Origin: Scolanthus callimorphus
Lineage: Eukaryota; Cnidaria; Anthozoa; Actiniaria; Edwardsiidae
Reading direction: 5' to 3'
Length of the DNA stretch: 64,000 nt
Assembly (NCBI GenBank): GCA_033964015.1
Contig: CM066923.1
Coordinates: 7,925,978-7,989,977 of the forward strand
Each line of letters begins with the position of its first letter. The stretch's first letter is position 1. The notes under the pieces were generated by a model. That model had not been told where the DNA came from. It did not search any database and was given only the letters and a program-made list of their open reading frames with translations. Below, piece after piece: positions 39,101-45,952 of the stretch. The position numbers were made by a program, and so were the translations under genes.

Positions 39101-42100
39101 TGCATGTGCGCCGCCAACTTTCATGTGGGACAGGCTTTGTGGAAACAATCTTGACCTTTTCATTTGTGCGCATGACTTGTGACGTAATTCAAGTTTCACA
39201 AGTAAAAAATATGATTATATTGATAAATCCTGTTTGGGTAGGTTACAGAGGGGTTGGTGATTGAAGGTTATGTCACAGGCTGAGTATTTCAAATGACCAA
39301 GGAATTAAAAATAAATAAATGGAGATGTTTCAACATTGATCGTTTTCCCTCTGTGTTGGCTAATTAGGTCATGAATAATTATTGAGTATTTGAAGTAATT
39401 CAAAAGCCTCCTATTCGGACTTGACGGGATTTCAAAGCCCACGCAATTAGTTCCAGTCCTCTTCTTCGCCTCGGACTGGAACTAATTGCGCGGACTTTGA
39501 AATCCCGTCAAGTCCTCATAGTCGGCTTTTAAATATTACTTGTAGTACATGAAAACGGTGTAGTGTGGACGGGGTCTTAGAGCCGCTACACAGGCTAATA
39601 TTATGCTTCAAATTAGTCTTAGAAAAAAAAAGAAACTTTAATTAGGGATTCTCACATAGATTTAATGGAGCTTTCGCTATCAAATTTCCAAGTTTGAAAA
39701 CAGTTTAGCCTGGTAAGAAATCATAAATGCCAATCCGCAATCCAATTCCATCCGCTCGATAACACACGAAAATACTCCAAATTTGTACTAATCTAGCAGC
39801 TGAAAGGTTAGTTAACAAACATAGACGTTTATTTTGCTGATATTTATGTCAATTGAACTGCATATTTATGTCAATTGGACGGTGCCCACTAATAAGAACT
39901 ATAAATTCGCATCTTTGACTATAAGTGAAATGTATAACTTGTTTGAGGTAATTAAACTCCGCAAAGAAATAGGGTACCCACGCATGTTAACAAGATAATG
40001 ACGTGTTGATGACGTCTAAGTAAGCGTTTTTCATAAAATATTTCTTCAAAATTGATGCTGTTCCCACATTCCATGAAGTTTCCTTTTGAATTTAACAAAT
40101 GTCCTCTGGTTTTCCGTGGTATACCACGGAATGACGTAATAAAGTGCTCAAAATATTGTGGCGCAGTACATTTTGAACACTTTATTACGTCATTCCGTGG
40201 TTAATAAGAGGACATTTGTTTTATACCACAACAAAAAGGCAAAAATAAATAGAAAACGAGCGCGCGCGCTCGGCCAAACGGTGTTTTCGTTGGTTCTTTT
40301 AAACGCGCGCGCTGATGATGGCGCGTTCCGTGGTATATAATTTTATGTGCCCACGGCTGAGAGCCAATCAGAATTCGAGAAACGCGCGCGTTGTGGTATA
40401 AACTTCAATAACACCCAATACATATTTCAGAAAAGTGTTGAAAATTGGTTTTAAAATAGATAATCGAGTGTTTGGTCAACGTTAGACTCGACTTCAGTCT
40501 AGAATTCCAATTCGAATCACAGAGAAGCGAGGAACTGTGAAAAGGACTTTTGTTAATTACACTCACGATTGTACCATTTTCTGTCTGTTTCTTTCCAGAG
40601 TATGCTGACTCAGCTGCGCACGATATTCGATCTATAGTGCAGTTCCAGCACGCGCAAGACGCCCTGTACTTGGCCTCCGCGGAGGAACTCGAGTCAAGGA
40701 ACAGACTAAAAGCTGCTGTCATCAAGAAAACTGACAAGGTAGCACGTGTGTAGTTAGGTATTGGGAAAGGTCAGCCTAGTCCCTGGCATTTGGGTGGGAT
40801 TCCTGTGGTTAGATAGGAGATGTGACGTCATCCGGGTCCATCTCTGGCCACAGGAAGCCCACTCAGGGAACGCCAGGGACAAGACTGGGAAAAGGTATGG
40901 GCTAGTCCCTGGTGTTTGGGCGGGATTCCTGTGGCCATTTCTTAAAATAGCTAAGTCTGTCAAAATGCCTTATAAATAGGGCAATACCAAAGAGGAACGC
41001 CCCTATTTAAGAGCCTCTGTTCAGTTCTCTTCCTTCATATGTCTTTCTCTTAGGGTGAGTGGGGTATGACGGGTACGGAGGAGGACGAAGCCAGGAAGCG
41101 CTCGGTGCATTTTGTGGATAACATCCTCCCCGATGCCAAGGCGCAAATACGAGTTCTTTACCAATCTTACCAGGTGAATAGACAGAAACGTGAATGAATT
41201 ATAAAAATAGCCTGCGTGCTACCGGTACTAAAATCAACATCGTCCAACAACCCGCAGCATTTGTTGTTGGCAGTTGTTGTTATACATCTTTTTCAGAAAG
41301 GTTGCACCGCCACAACTGTCTGTTGTAGCCCGCAGTGCATCATGGGAGAAACTAAGAATAATGAAATCCTCGTGTTACCCAGGAACGTGTGGTGTTTACC
41401 CAATACAAAATGTCCTGCGAGTGAAGTATTGTAGAGTCATTTTGCATCAGCAGGGTGATAAATATTACACGGTGGCGCGAAGATATGGATTTTATTTTCG
41501 AGTGGCAAGGACAATATTTTACGAACGAGCGCAGGTGAGTGAGAAAATAAAGTCCATATCTTCAAGCCACCGTGTAATGTTCGTTTTACTATATGGATAA
41601 GAATTGATAAATTGAAAACTCACTTGGTACTTCGAATGTGCGTCTTTGTGAAATGCTCCCTCCAACTTTCTGATTCCCAGTGTTGTTAATATATATTTCC
41701 CTTTGTGTTGCTGAAGCTTTCTCTGCCATTGAGTTGAACTCAGGTTTTTCTCTTAAGAACTAGAACGGAACTTAGTTTTGTGGCTTAAAACTCAGTGACC
41801 GCGAGCGAGATTTCACTGCAGACGAAGTGAAGAAAACAGCACTGCAAGATTGGCGGGAAATAGTGTAAGCGCGCGTACACATCCGGGACATTCGGTACAT
41901 AACTTTTCATATTTTCACTATTGAAGATATGGAAAACACGGGAGTGTGAGTTTCCGGTAAAACATTGGCATCCATGTAATAAGTATGGTTATTTATCCTA
42001 AAAACAGTGTCCATGATCCTGTTTTGGTATACGTAATCTGCGAGCTAAAACACAGTTGTGACAGTGCAACCCTTTCTGAAATAGGTGTATACGGCAGCAA

Positions 42101-43089
42101 ACCCCGGCATGATCTGTGCGTGAACTCGAAGCCGTTTGATTCACGTGTCTCTGGTATTGAATCCTCCATGGATTGCGTGACAAACAAAGACCGCCTAGAT
42201 AAACCACCAAATAACTACAATAACTACTGCCTTGTCAATGTTTCACTCAATTCTATATAAAGATATAGAGAGAAGGCCGAGTTCACGCAGTTATGCGTCT
42301 AGTTTATCCTAAAAACCAGTGTCCATGATCCTGTTTTTGTATACCTAATCTGCGAGCTAAAACAGACAGTTGTGACAGTGCAACCCTTTCTGAAATAGGT
42401 GTATACGGCAGCAAACCCCGCATGATCCAGCCATCATCCTTAGTTCCACCACCAACCCAATGCTGTTTCCCTTTTAACAGGATATGGTTCAAAAGTTCCT
42501 TATAGGTGTATACGGCAGCAAACCCCGGCATGATCCAGCCCATCATCCTTAGTTCAACCACCAACCCAATGCTGTTTCCCTTTTAACAGGATATGGTTCA
42601 AAAGTTCCTTATAGGTGTATACGGCAGCAAACCCCGCATGATCCAGCCCATCATCCTTAGTTCCACCACCAACCCAATGCTGTTTCCCTCTTAACAGGAT
42701 ATGGTTCAAAAGTTCCTTATAGGTGTATACGGCAGCAAACCCCGGCATGATCCAGCCCATCATCCTTAGTTCCACCACCAACCCAATGCTGTTTCCCTCT
42801 TAACAGGATATGGTTCAAAAGTTCCTTATAGGTGTATACGGCAGCAAACCCCGGCATGATCCAGCCCATCATCCTTAGTTCAACCACCAACCCAATGCTG
42901 TTTCCCTCTTAACAGGATATGGTTCAAAAGTTCCTTATGATGCTTACGAGTCATCAAGACGTCAGCCTTAGATTCTTGAGTTTTAGACTCGACTTTAACG
43001 AGCACTACAAGACCAAGGAGCCGAAACTCTCCTCCCCACTTACACACAGATTTAGCAAAAGGATTAAAAAATCCGGAGCCATAGCGTAG
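1610..43089 (+). CDS. TUBGCP3: Gamma-tubulin complex component 3 (21 exons)
   Basis: GCP3 is a core subunit of the gamma-tubulin ring complex that nucleates microtubules at centrosomes and spindle poles. Exons placed: 1610-1703, 1861-1909, 3100-3161, 3498-3565, 3774-3857, 4437-4824, 5132-5420, 5845-6002, 7122-7216, 7879-7950, 8627-8855, 9681-9817, 22041-22105, 22270-22405, 25501-25569, 26141-26276, 26936-27024, 28383-28514, 40599-40738, 41054-41173, 42916-43089. Phases match at every junction. Recognisable GCP3 segments: LCCKLLGK (N-terminal domain), [21 protein letters not shown] and [13 protein letters not shown] (GRIP1), [44 protein letters not shown] and [10 protein letters not shown] (GRIP2), and [15 protein letters not shown] at the C-terminus. 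Exons total 2786 bases, one short of 929 codons. The shortfall maps to exon 19, giving about 928 aa once corrected, against about 907 in human. Alternative first exons cannot be excluded. Confidence 0.93.
1965..2378. mobile_element. Foldback MITE, TTA target duplication
   Basis: A 414-bp element has terminal inverted repeats starting GGGCCTCTTCACATGATTC and is flanked on both sides by TTA. The interior is built from repeated ATTCCGGAATGA-like inverted motifs. A 3-bp TTA duplication suggests a PIF/Harbinger-type non-autonomous element. It sits in GCP3 intron 2. Confidence 0.75.
3643..3659. repeat. Poly-G run
   Basis: About 17 consecutive G in GCP3 intron 4. Similar long G or C runs occur near 6350, 8000, 27160-27187, 53030-53125, 55088-55110 and 56161. 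These are likely replication-slippage tracts and places where assembly length is unreliable. Confidence 0.7.
4247..4420. repeat. Diverged copy of the 6.5-kb foldback repeat
   Basis: The sequence from the ACGATTTTGAGATGGTAATA region through the ATATTGATGGCTAGTT motif closely parallels 6534-6600. It lies just upstream of GCP3 exon 6, so this repeat has two copies in the same gene. Confidence 0.5.
5505..5570 (+). repeat. tRNA-derived SINE-like fragment
   Basis: GGTTAGCACAGAGGTTGG followed by a GAGTTTAATCCC motif resembles the A and B box layout of a tRNA-derived SINE head, degenerate. It lies in GCP3 intron 7. Low confidence because no tail or target duplication was resolved. Confidence 0.3.
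6249..6395. mobile_element. Short MITE with CAGAGGTGGAT/ATCCGCCCCTG ends
   Basis: The ends are inverted relative to each other with mismatches. The interior is C-rich (poly-C near 6350). Single-end matches to the GGATCCGCCC end occur near 13063, 16257 and 43309, so this is a dispersed family. It lies in GCP3 intron 8. Confidence 0.5.
6534..6691. mobile_element. Foldback MITE in GCP3 intron 8
   Basis: The left arm GATTTTGAGACGGCAATACC pairs with the right arm GGTATTGCCATCCCAAAAT in inverted order, and a TGATGGCTAGTT-containing centre is shared with 4247-4420. No transposase is encoded. Confidence 0.55.
7918..8195 (+). repeat. Three tandem copies of the GCP3 exon 10 donor region
   Basis: The last 30 or so bases of exon 10 (ACCTTGAGGACCAGTATCAA), the donor and the following intron (AGCTACTG..GGGAGAGGTA) recur near 8018-8100 and 8107-8190 with substitutions. 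Copy 2 keeps AAGAG before GTAGCT. Copy 3 has AAGAAGTACAG. Each copy could present a 5' splice site. A poly-G run at about 8000 separates copies 1 and 2. Confidence 0.8.
9405..9575. mobile_element. Palindrome-centred repeat family, copy 1
   Basis: Carries the perfect palindrome ATCCTCACTAGTGAGGAT and ends near TATATAATAAA. Related copies lie near 13285-13460 (inverted), 16585-16690, 41880-41985 and 52437-52625. In several copies it sits next to a second hairpin beginning TTACACGGTGGC. It appears to be a non-autonomous element with no protein. Confidence 0.55.
11553..12650 (+). CDS. Class A (rhodopsin-like) GPCR, intronless, intact copy
   Basis: A 365-aa seven-helix receptor for the plasma membrane, ligand unknown. 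Landmarks: three N-glycosylation sequons in the first 17 residues (NGS, NGS, NSS); N50 in helix 1 (GVLWNAF); D78 in helix 2 (NMAFADF); cysteines near 110-112 and 188 for the usual extracellular disulfide; EKY at 136-138 in place of DRY; W163 in helix 4; CHTP at 263-266 in place of CWxP; and SPIIY at 310-314 in place of NPxxY. The tail is short and charged, ending TTRL. The start is chosen because this ATG and its context recur in the two neighbouring copies. It is single-exon and nested in GCP3 intron 12. The family is clear, the subfamily is not; a peptide or orphan cnidarian receptor is plausible. Confidence 0.9.
   Translation: MIHNGSFQNGSVRFNSSQSSGNGCASEPQVIRVTKVVVMLVIVLFGVLWNAFVIALVLKKKVLTSSTNFLVANMAFADFLKLLFEPAVVAREVFQGSYHWMLENSALGICLCKIYALFSSSMQWVSLLTLLIISAEKYRAIAWPLNINTTSQRKLRLLASTPWILAIAINIPMVFYFSVIIVGEHYVCFLPDVRWITIYLICQYAILVSFLFSILVIGLLTIRKLQSSLSALRLTPEQQQRRSKMFTSAVRMVLASLLLYTTCHTPLYTFYVFNWLRVLLGYSIFEQSGCFYIDVFYFAVFVLYVNNALSPIIYFVFIKEFRCALRSVLYCKNWRTVGNRRNENEREDHADSYVNNAVEAVTTRL
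13470..13517. repeat. Near-perfect 48-bp hairpin
   Basis: GGTGGCTTGAAGATATGAAT is followed by its reverse complement after a few bases. This is the collapsed form of the TTACACGGTGGC hairpin element also seen at about 41465-41577, 52292-52445 and, degenerate, 16690-16830. Confidence 0.65.
15248..15927 (+). pseudogene. Truncated GPCR copy 2
   Basis: Aligns to the 11553-12650 receptor from its ATG. A T is missing in the helix 1 codons after TGGAACGCTT (TTT to TT, near 15398), which shifts the frame. The reading continues one frame over with clear helices 2-5. After LVIGLLT (about 15920) similarity to coding sequence stops and resumes in the intact copy's 3' flank (AGAGAAGCCAGGACTTG). Helices 6-7 and the tail, about 540 bases in the intact copy, are therefore deleted. 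It lacks a functional heptahelical frame whether or not the single-base break is real. Confidence 0.85.
18476..19560 (+). pseudogene. GPCR copy 3, near-intact with two homopolymer indels
   Basis: All seven helices are present and close to the 11553-12650 copy (EKY, CHTP and SPIIY variants conserved). Two one-base differences break it. A5 instead of A4 near 18487-18491 puts the ancestral ATG at 18466 out of frame, but ATG at 18476 restores a frame starting MEVFKNGS. T4 instead of T5 near 19334 causes a TAA at 19349-19351 before helix 7, and helix 7 plus tail continue in another frame to TAG at 19558. Both are homopolymer changes, so this may be a functional gene with assembly errors; otherwise it is a very young pseudogene. 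Confidence 0.75.
20640..20810. repeat. 20-bp tandem repeat
   Basis: Roughly eight tandem units of TTAGAAATGCTTTGAAATTC with point changes. Intronic, no coding frame of interest. Confidence 0.75.
21127..21270. mobile_element. Foldback element with about 19-bp arms
   Basis: GACAGTTTTCAAGATGTTG at the left is mirrored by CAACATCTTGAAAACGGTC at the right. The interior is unique. Probably a MITE remnant in GCP3 intron 12. Confidence 0.5.
22415..24980. repeat. 2.6-kb TCTAG/GGTCT satellite
   Basis: Begins within about 15 bases of the GCP3 exon 14 donor. A base unit of about 48-50 bp (TCTTCCTTGGTCTCGTCTGG plus TCTAGTGTAGTCTTATCTAG) dominates the left half. In the right half a longer unit of about 80 bp containing TTGCTTGGTCTGTTCTGG is interleaved. 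The plus strand is rich in T and G, with CTAG recurring every few bases. It fills most of intron 14. No protein coding. Confidence 0.9.
24992..25318. mobile_element. TA-flanked foldback MITE (Tc1/mariner-like)
   Basis: Inverted ends CAGTCGTTTG and CAAACGACTG are flanked by TA on each side. Arms extend about 90 bp. An internal block (GCACTAAAGCACTCCAAGTT through GAACAGCCAATTGCC) is tandemly duplicated, so the right arm sequence occurs twice. The TA target suggests mobilisation by a Tc1/mariner transposase. It lies directly against the satellite. Confidence 0.75.
26526..26705. repeat. 45-bp tandem repeat, four copies
   Basis: Units of GGGCGAATCAAATCTCAAAG plus TTCAAAGCGCGGGATTGCTG at exact 45-base spacing. 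Because 45 is a multiple of three, all frames stay open and give spurious repetitive peptides. It lies in GCP3 intron 16. Confidence 0.8.
27740..28287. mobile_element. Foldback element with duplicated left arm
   Basis: The arm CATCCGCTACGGTAGAGTAC through TCTGATCAACGTCAC occurs twice in direct order (about 27750-27805 and 27866-27920) and once inverted near 28217-28284. The interior holds unique sequence of about 290 bases with no recognisable domain. It lies in GCP3 intron 17. Confidence 0.6.
29241..29640 (+). mobile_element. Possible LINE-type ORF2 3' remnant
   Basis: The plus-strand peptide near 29434-29590 reads [20 protein letters not shown]. This resembles the RWLGHVLRMDDNRLPKQ-type segment found near the C-terminus of RTE/LINE reverse transcriptase ORFs. 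No reverse transcriptase core is present and stops interrupt the upstream part. It is at best a decayed 3' end. Confidence 0.35.
29765..29850 (-). repeat. tRNA-derived SINE head
   Basis: On the minus strand an A-box-like TAGCGTAGTGGTTAGGG is followed by a B-box GGTTCGAACCC. The GGGTTAGGG block between them and the lack of a foldable acceptor stem argue against a functional tRNA. A SINE head or tRNA pseudogene is the best reading. Confidence 0.5.
30290..31245 (-). pseudogene. Antisense class A GPCR pseudogene
   Basis: Read leftward, receptor landmarks appear in order but in changing frames: a helix 1 piece with [13 protein letters not shown]; helix 2 [13 protein letters not shown]; helix 3 end [10 protein letters not shown] (ERY motif); a helix 4-5 region; helix 6 [16 protein letters not shown]; and helix 7 [14 protein letters not shown]. 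Several frame changes separate these blocks, so no single reading frame encodes a receptor. Its canonical ERY and NPxxY-type motifs show it belongs to a different subfamily from the intron 12 receptors. It is nested antisense in GCP3 intron 18. Confidence 0.8.
31630..31975. repeat. About 58-bp tandem repeat, six copies
   Basis: Units of GGAATCGTTTTTTGATAATT plus ATGTTGCAAAAGGGTTTATC plus CTGCATGAAGG at 57-60 base spacing (near 31634, 31691, 31751, 31808, 31868, 31925). The last unit is degenerate. Intronic. Confidence 0.8.
33340..34240. repeat. Direct duplicate of a 130-bp block
   Basis: AACAACCTAGAATTGCATTT through TTATTTTATGTCCACG occurs at about 33341-33462 and again at about 34112-34240, with few differences. 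The second copy lies inside the 33968-34528 inverted-repeat element. Confidence 0.65.
33968..34528. mobile_element. Transposon-like element with 28-bp TIRs
   Basis: Ends GATCCTTCATATATGGTACA and TGTACCATATATGAAGGATC are exact inverted copies over about 28 bp, each including the small palindrome CACTATAGTG. TA is present on each side. A short solo version with the same ends is at 53214-53305. No transposase is encoded. Confidence 0.7.
34577..34818. mobile_element. MITE with AGGGGCACTCGCACGC ends, TTAA-flanked
   Basis: The left end TTAAAGGGGCACTCGCACGC is exactly mirrored at the right. If TTAA is the target duplication, piggyBac-type mobilisation is possible. Solo ends occur near 33471 and 34256-34275. 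It lies in GCP3 intron 18. Confidence 0.65.
37995..38275. repeat. Direct duplication, about 80 bp
   Basis: CCGAAGCCAAGTTGTTCCCT through TATCGCACAAGAGAGGTG recurs about 180 bases later with few changes (about 38017-38070 and 38200-38254). Confidence 0.6.
38386..38433. repeat. 48-bp perfect palindrome
   Basis: Centred on GAATATTC (38406-38413), with arms TCCAAGGACCTTTGAACTAT fully complementary and no loop. A second, slightly imperfect copy follows at about 38451-38490. Loop-free palindromes of this size are usually unstable, so their survival is notable. Confidence 0.85.
38513..39200. repeat. Three tandem copies of a 230-bp unit
   Basis: Each unit holds CTAGTCAGTCTTTGCGCCGT, GAGAAGACA..TCTCCTCTCTC, CTATATGCATGTGCGCCGCC, TGTGGGACAGGCTTT and CTTCTGCGCATGACTAGTGA. 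Copies start near 38513, 38748 and 38987. No ORF spans a unit. I considered a small RNA gene cluster but recognise no snRNA or tRNA. Confidence 0.75.
39416..39521. repeat. Long hairpin, about 43-bp stem
   Basis: GGACTTGACGGGATTTCAAA through TTAGTTCCAGTCC is mirrored after a 13-base loop, with only one or two mismatches. Confidence 0.8.
40098..40219. repeat. Inverted repeat with TGACGTAATAAAG arms
   Basis: AAATGTCCTCTGG and CCGTGG..AATGACGTAATAAAGTG at the left are mirrored at the right around a short centre near 40150. It is followed by GCGCGCGCTCGG palindromic stretches to 40320. Likely a foldback element in GCP3 intron 18. Confidence 0.65.
40599..40738 (+). other. TUBGCP3: GCP3 exon 19 with a one-base frame break
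   Basis: Flanking phases are both 0, so this exon should be a multiple of three, but it is 140 bases. Entering from exon 18 the frame reads [12 protein letters not shown] and then TAG at about 40635. The GCP3 match continues in another frame as [21 protein letters not shown] single missing T near 40629-40632 explains the switch. As written the protein would lose the end of GRIP2. Given the high conservation on both sides, an assembly error or a rare allele is more likely than a dead gene. Confidence 0.85.
41465..41577. mobile_element. Hairpin MITE (TTACACGGTGGC family)
   Basis: TTACACGGTGGCGCGAAGAT and ATCTTCAAGCCACCGTGTAA are inverted ends, and a second nested pair (ATATTTTACG type) surrounds the centre. 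Same family as 52292-52445. It lies in GCP3 intron 20. Confidence 0.7.
41985..42420. repeat. Direct duplication leading into the exon 21 array
   Basis: A block of about 120 bases (CAGTGTCCATGATCCTGTTT through GGTGTATACGGCAGCAAACC) occurs at 42005-42110 and again at 42314-42418. The second copy leads directly into the splice-acceptor array. Confidence 0.7.
42395..42940 (+). repeat. Tandem array of the GCP3 exon 21 acceptor
   Basis: A 109-bp unit contains intron sequence ending TTTCCCTCTTAACAG followed by the first 24 or so bases of exon 21 (GATATGGTTCAAAAGTTCCT). Acceptor-plus-exon starts lie at 42481, 42590, 42698, 42807 and the true 42916, at 108-109 base spacing. Only the last continues into [15 protein letters not shown]. 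Use of an upstream acceptor without further splicing would read [18 protein letters not shown] and stop soon after. Confidence 0.88.
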
Positions 43090-44329
43090 AGGCCAAGACA
43101 GGTTCTTAGTAAAACAAGCGCAGTGAAGGCAAGCATACTTTGTCAAAAGAATACAGTGGCACTAGATCCAGGGATGCGTTGGGTGCGGATCCCTCCTTTG
43201 CAATACAAAAATGGTTTAAAACGAAAAAAATGACTAGATTCTAGTAGCCCTGACAAATCTGGCTCTTCAAACCAGAAACGCACCCCCCTTTTCAAAAACC
43301 TATGGATCCGCCTCTGGACCTTTTCAAGGTTTTTCGTATTTTCAAATTAGGCCACGGAAAGAAACTCCATCACCACAGCTGGAAAGGGCACTTCGAAAGT
43401 GCCTCGATCAGCCGCTATTTTGTCACCTAGCAACATACCGAGTCTGAGAAAGAATCGCCATATCCATCGGCTGATTTAGATAATGTAGAGCGATATATTC
43501 GATTGAATTCGGTAAATCAAGTATAAATTGTATGTGTAAATTCTCATTTTGATATATTGATACACGTAATTTGTCGAAGAAAAACAATACCAGGAGGTGG
43601 CTGACTAGGGCTCTTTTCTGAATTCACATTACAATACAAGCACGAGAATTCTCGGTAGCTTAACTAATATGGTTTAACACCTGAATGTACTAAAGACGAC
43701 ACATAAGGTCTGACATTAACTTGAGGTGCCATTGATGCCTAAATAAAAAACATCTAGTCGCTAAATAGTGAAGTTTCATCGCCATTATAGAAATCTAGTC
43801 CCTATTTTTCCCCCGAATCTTAATGCGGTTAATTGCTAATTTTGAGAAGGTCATTTTGTGAAAACCTTCAGCTTGAAAAGCCAGTCCTGCATTACAGCTG
43901 TCACTCCTTTTCAACTGTGGTGCGGACTCAGAAACAGGCAGCGGAAGTACACGTAAAGAAGACTGAAGGCGATCAGTAATCAATTGACGGAGCATGCGTT
44001 CTGGAGGTGAGGAATCGGTTGAATGAGACCGAGTTTCGACTCGCCCTGAGGTCTCTTTTCCTCGCTATGCTCAGCCCAGTGAAATACAGAGGCATTTTCA
44101 CGCGGCGTTGAAACGTAAGTTGCAACCTCTGATTGAAATTATTTACGTGTTGGTACTGTGTGGTATATAGCGAATTTCAGATGTCTCACGTGAGTAATTC
44201 GCAATTACTTTGCAATCACTCCTATAGGTGTTATGACTGCGATTGGTTTCAGTATACAGTCATAAGAAATTTGCTCTATTGTCTGATCTTCGTGGTTCCC
44301 TCAAGTCTTATGGCACTATGAGTTAGATT

Positions 44330-44790
44330 GTCTGGTCTCGATGATTCCCTCGAGCTTAGTCATATTGTGTACGTGCGGCCTTGGTACCTCCCTCATGTTG
44401 GATGCTACTGCGTGGTAGATACTCTTCCGATGTGGCTCCCTCCAGTCCGTTGGTTCTGTATGGTCCGTTGGTTCTGTGTGGTACATTGTCGGGTCTCGAT
44501 GCGTGCCTCAAGTCTGCTGGTACTGTGTGGTAGATTCTGTATTCCTGATGTGGCTCCCACATGTTAGATGGTACTGTGTGGTATATTGGTTCTGTGTGGT
44601 ACATTGTCGGGTCTCGATGCGTGTCTCAAGTCTGCTGGTACTGTGTGGTAGATTCTGTAGTCCTGATGTGGCTCCCACATGTTGGATGGTACTGTGTGGT
44701 ACATTCTTTGGTTCCGCTGGTACGACGAATGCTGCTGTATGGAACATTCTGTGCTCTCGGTGGTACAAGGTGAGTCTAGTTCCGATACAG
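44330..44790. repeat. About 118-bp imperfect tandem repeat
   Basis: GTCGGGTCTCGATGCGTG, AAGTCTGCTGGTACTGTGTG, TAGATTCTGTA and CTGATGTGGCTCCCACATGT recur in order, with two good copies (about 44488-44605 and 44607-44720) and degenerate flanks. The open frames here on both strands are products of the repeat. Confidence 0.65.
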
Positions 44791-45019
44791 TGCCATATCC
44801 CTGACTCCTACTTGCTCGCGCTCCACCACCCTCTTCCATTCGCTGGAGACGCCGATCGGTAACATTCTCACAGACCTTCATTGTAAGCAAAATAAGAAAA
44901 TGCGATACAATTAGTGCTTAGCGAATGGATAACGGAACCTTAAAGTGTGACCACTTGATTTGGGCTTGAGTTCAGGATGTAATACTGATAGAGCAGATTT
45001 CAGATGAGTGTTCAATACG

Positions 45020-45300
45020 CAAAGTAAATACACTTAGCCAATCAGAAGTGAGACGTTCAATAACTGACCAATCAGTGGACGAGTAACTGACCAATCAGGA
45101 GCGAGATATTCAACAACTGATTACTCAGTGGACGAGAGTAACTGGCCAATCAAGAGCGAGACATTCAACAACCTACCCCTCAGTGGACGAGTAACTGACC
45201 AATCAGGAGCGAGACATTCAACAACCTACCCCACAGTGGACGAGTAACTGACCAATCAGGAGCGAGACAAATTCAAGAACTGACCAATCAGGGAGCGAAG
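45020..45300. repeat. CCAAT-containing tandem repeat
   Basis: Units of GTAACTGACCAATCAGGAGC plus GAGACATTCAACAACC plus AGTGGACGA recur four to five times. Each carries CCAATCA, the CCAAT-box core. It lies 650-1000 bases beyond the end of the minus-strand membrane gene; regulatory meaning is uncertain. Confidence 0.7.
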
Positions 45301-45539
45301 TACGTACGACTTGCATTTAATCGTGACCCAAGAAAACTAGTGTCTTAATGCGCTTTGGGATTTTCTTCGCATTCTGATTGGCTGAATAGACAAAGACTTA
45401 AGACCTTGACCAATAGGAACGTGTAGAAAACGCAAGTGTGATTTACTTTCGAAAGCCATCTGAAATCTGCTGTATAAGCCAAAAGCTCGGTGTCTCTAGC
45501 TGCCTTCTTGGTTGTCTTGCTGCCTACGTGTTTGGTTCG

Positions 45540-45830
45540 TTAGTCGGTCGGTTGGTTGGCTGGTTGGCTAAGTTTGATGTGGTTTGACTTGATTGGTTCG
45601 TTCATTTGTCGGTTGGTGGGCTGTTTGGTTTGGTTTAATTTGTTTGTCGGTTGGTGGGCTGTTTGGTTTGGTTTGATTTGATTTGTTTGTCGGTTGGTGG
45701 GCTGTTTGGTTTAGTTGGATCTGGTTTGATTTGATTGGTTCGTTCGTGTGTCGGCTGGTATAGGCTGTTTGGTTTGATTTGATTTAATTGGCTTGGTTTG
45801 GCTGATTTGGTTTGGTTCGCTGTGTTTAGT
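45540..45830. repeat. T/G-rich tandem repeat
   Basis: Units of GTCGGTTGGTGGGCTGTTTG and GGTTTGATTTGATT repeat with slippage. It is directly downstream of nothing coding and upstream of the 3' end of the minus-strand membrane gene. Confidence 0.65.
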
Positions 45831-45952
45831 GTCTTGTTTATTAGTGTCAGTACTAGTCATAAAACACAAGAAGATTTAAAAATAGCATTGTGTACTTGTC
45901 TAGTATCTATTTCCCAGTCCGATAAAAACCACTATTGGTTTGGCGGATTTTG

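Larger units (their letters stand above)
28515..40598. other. GCP3 intron 18, 12 kb, repeat-rich
   Basis: Besides the antisense GPCR pseudogene, this intron contains only repeats and unannotated AT-rich DNA: foldbacks, tRNA-derived fragments, a 58-bp tandem array, a three-copy YY1-site repeat family, and a three-copy 235-bp array. The stretch from about 34980 to 36600 shows no feature apart from a degenerate tRNA-like B box near 35105-35140. Confidence 0.6.
43090..45952. other. Intergenic, GCP3 to divergent membrane pair
   Basis: The GCP3 3' end and polyadenylation should lie here, but no single signal stands out. No gene is recognised. The stretch contains a GGATCCGCC transposon end near 43310, the tandem repeats at 44330-44790, 45020-45300 and 45540-45830, and otherwise plain AT-rich DNA. 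Confidence 0.5.

Noticed and set aside
38513..39200. Tandem small nuclear RNA genes
   Set aside because: A weak resemblance of TTTGCGCCGTGCAAAGGCAG to the U4 5' end is not supported by the rest of the unit, and no promoter elements were identified.
42304..43146. Repetitive minus-strand frames containing [15 protein letters not shown]
   Set aside because: They are the antisense of the 109-bp exon 21 array; 109 is not a multiple of three, so the frame is not maintained across units, and the plus strand explains the region.
44356..44890. Long overlapping frames on both strands
   Set aside because: All arise from the 118-bp repeat with few stops; frames on both strands are similar in length and none has a domain.
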